From Petrosia ficiformis (lineage: Eukaryota > Porifera > Demospongiae > Haplosclerida > Petrosiidae), in contig OX345647.1 in assembly GCA_947044365.1 (NCBI GenBank), forward strand, positions 4,461,001 to 4,525,000: a stretch of DNA of 64,000 nt. The letters run 5' to 3'. The position numbers and the translations under genes were made by a program. Shown here in pieces: positions 63,490 through 64,000 of this stretch; position 1 is the first letter of the stretch, and every line of letters begins with the position of its first letter. Below the pieces are notes generated by a model. That model searched no databases and was not told the origin of the DNA. It saw only the letters and a list, made by a program, of their open reading frames with translations.

Positions 63490-64000
63490 ATTACTAATAC
63501 TATTACTGTTACTATTACCTCAGTTTACCTATTAGTATACCTATTACCTCAGTTTACCTATTAGTATACCTATTACCTCAGTTTACCTATTAGTATACCT
63601 ATTACCTCAGTTTACCTATTAGTATACCTATTACCTCAGTTTACCTATTAGTATACCTATTACCTATTAGTATACCTATTACCTCAGTTTACCTATTAGT
63701 ATACCTATTACCTATTAGTATACCTATTACCTCAGTTTACCTATTAGTATACCTATTACCTCAGTTTACCTATTAGTATACCTATTACCTCAGTTTACCT
63801 ATTAGTATACCTATTACCTCAGTTTACCTATTAGTATACCTATTACCTATTAGTATACCTATTACCTCAGTTTACCTATTAGTATACCTATTACCTCAGT
63901 TTACCTATTAGTATACCTATTACCTCAGTTTACCTATTAGTATACCTATTACCTCAGTTTACCTATTAGTATACCTATTACCTCAGTTTACCTATTAGTA
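63490..64000. repeat. 29-base tandem repeat reaching the window edge
   Basis: Unit TACCTATTACCTCAGTTTACC plus TATTAGTA, about 17 copies, some shortened to TACCTATTAGTA. HDAC3 intron 10; extends beyond 64000. Confidence 0.95.

Overview
This window looks like nuclear DNA of an early-branching animal, most likely a sponge. It is AT-rich, with GT-AG introns mostly of 50 to 300 bases plus some repeat-swollen ones. The genes are clear metazoan orthologs: HDAC3, an ADAM10-type protease, NKAPD1, POLE2, ALG2 and PNKP, together with a multi-SRCR receptor. Small hairpin and MITE-like elements are very dense. The sponge assignment is inference; no rRNA or organellar marker is present.

Layout. From 1 to 6222 (minus) is the 5' part of one long gene joining a TPR-like region, an aldo/keto reductase and a DUF885 domain; it runs off the left edge. 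Divergent from it, 6503-14741 (plus) is an 11-exon C2-like/coiled-coil gene. From 14841 to 15954 is a foldback element. Two tandem minus-strand genes for secreted C39-like cysteine peptidases lie at 15995-19426 and 21331-23726, separated by an almost perfect ~0.9 kb palindrome. ALG2 and PNKP follow on plus. An intronless ADAM10-like gene (minus) shares a 143-base divergent promoter with NKAPD1 (plus). Then come four intronless NAAA/acid-ceramidase-family genes on plus (31816-39045). The first two are near-identical products of a ~2.1 kb tandem duplication and have lost the catalytic cysteine. A 15-exon four-SRCR transmembrane receptor (39369-51358, minus), a fifth NAAA paralog (51488-52543, minus), POLE2 (52680-54251, minus) and the first ten exons of HDAC3 (55432 to the right edge, plus) finish the window.

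Exon models were built by hand. I looked for GT-AG sites and required matching intron phase; for the SRCR, C39-like, NKAPD1, C2 and HDAC3 genes every junction keeps frame. ALG2 (N-glycan assembly), PNKP (DNA-end repair), POLE2 (replication) and HDAC3 (chromatin) are housekeeping genes. The NAAA cluster, SRCR receptor, ADAM and C39-like peptidases make secreted or membrane proteins. I see no operon-like functional linkage.

The least ordinary signals are: the TPR-AKR-DUF885 fusion; tandem arrays that have copied a 5' splice site into the following intron in two unrelated genes; two NAAA-family pseudoenzymes; an array of about 28 short palindromes inside an HDAC3 intron; and a palindromic element carrying hammerhead-like cores on both arms.
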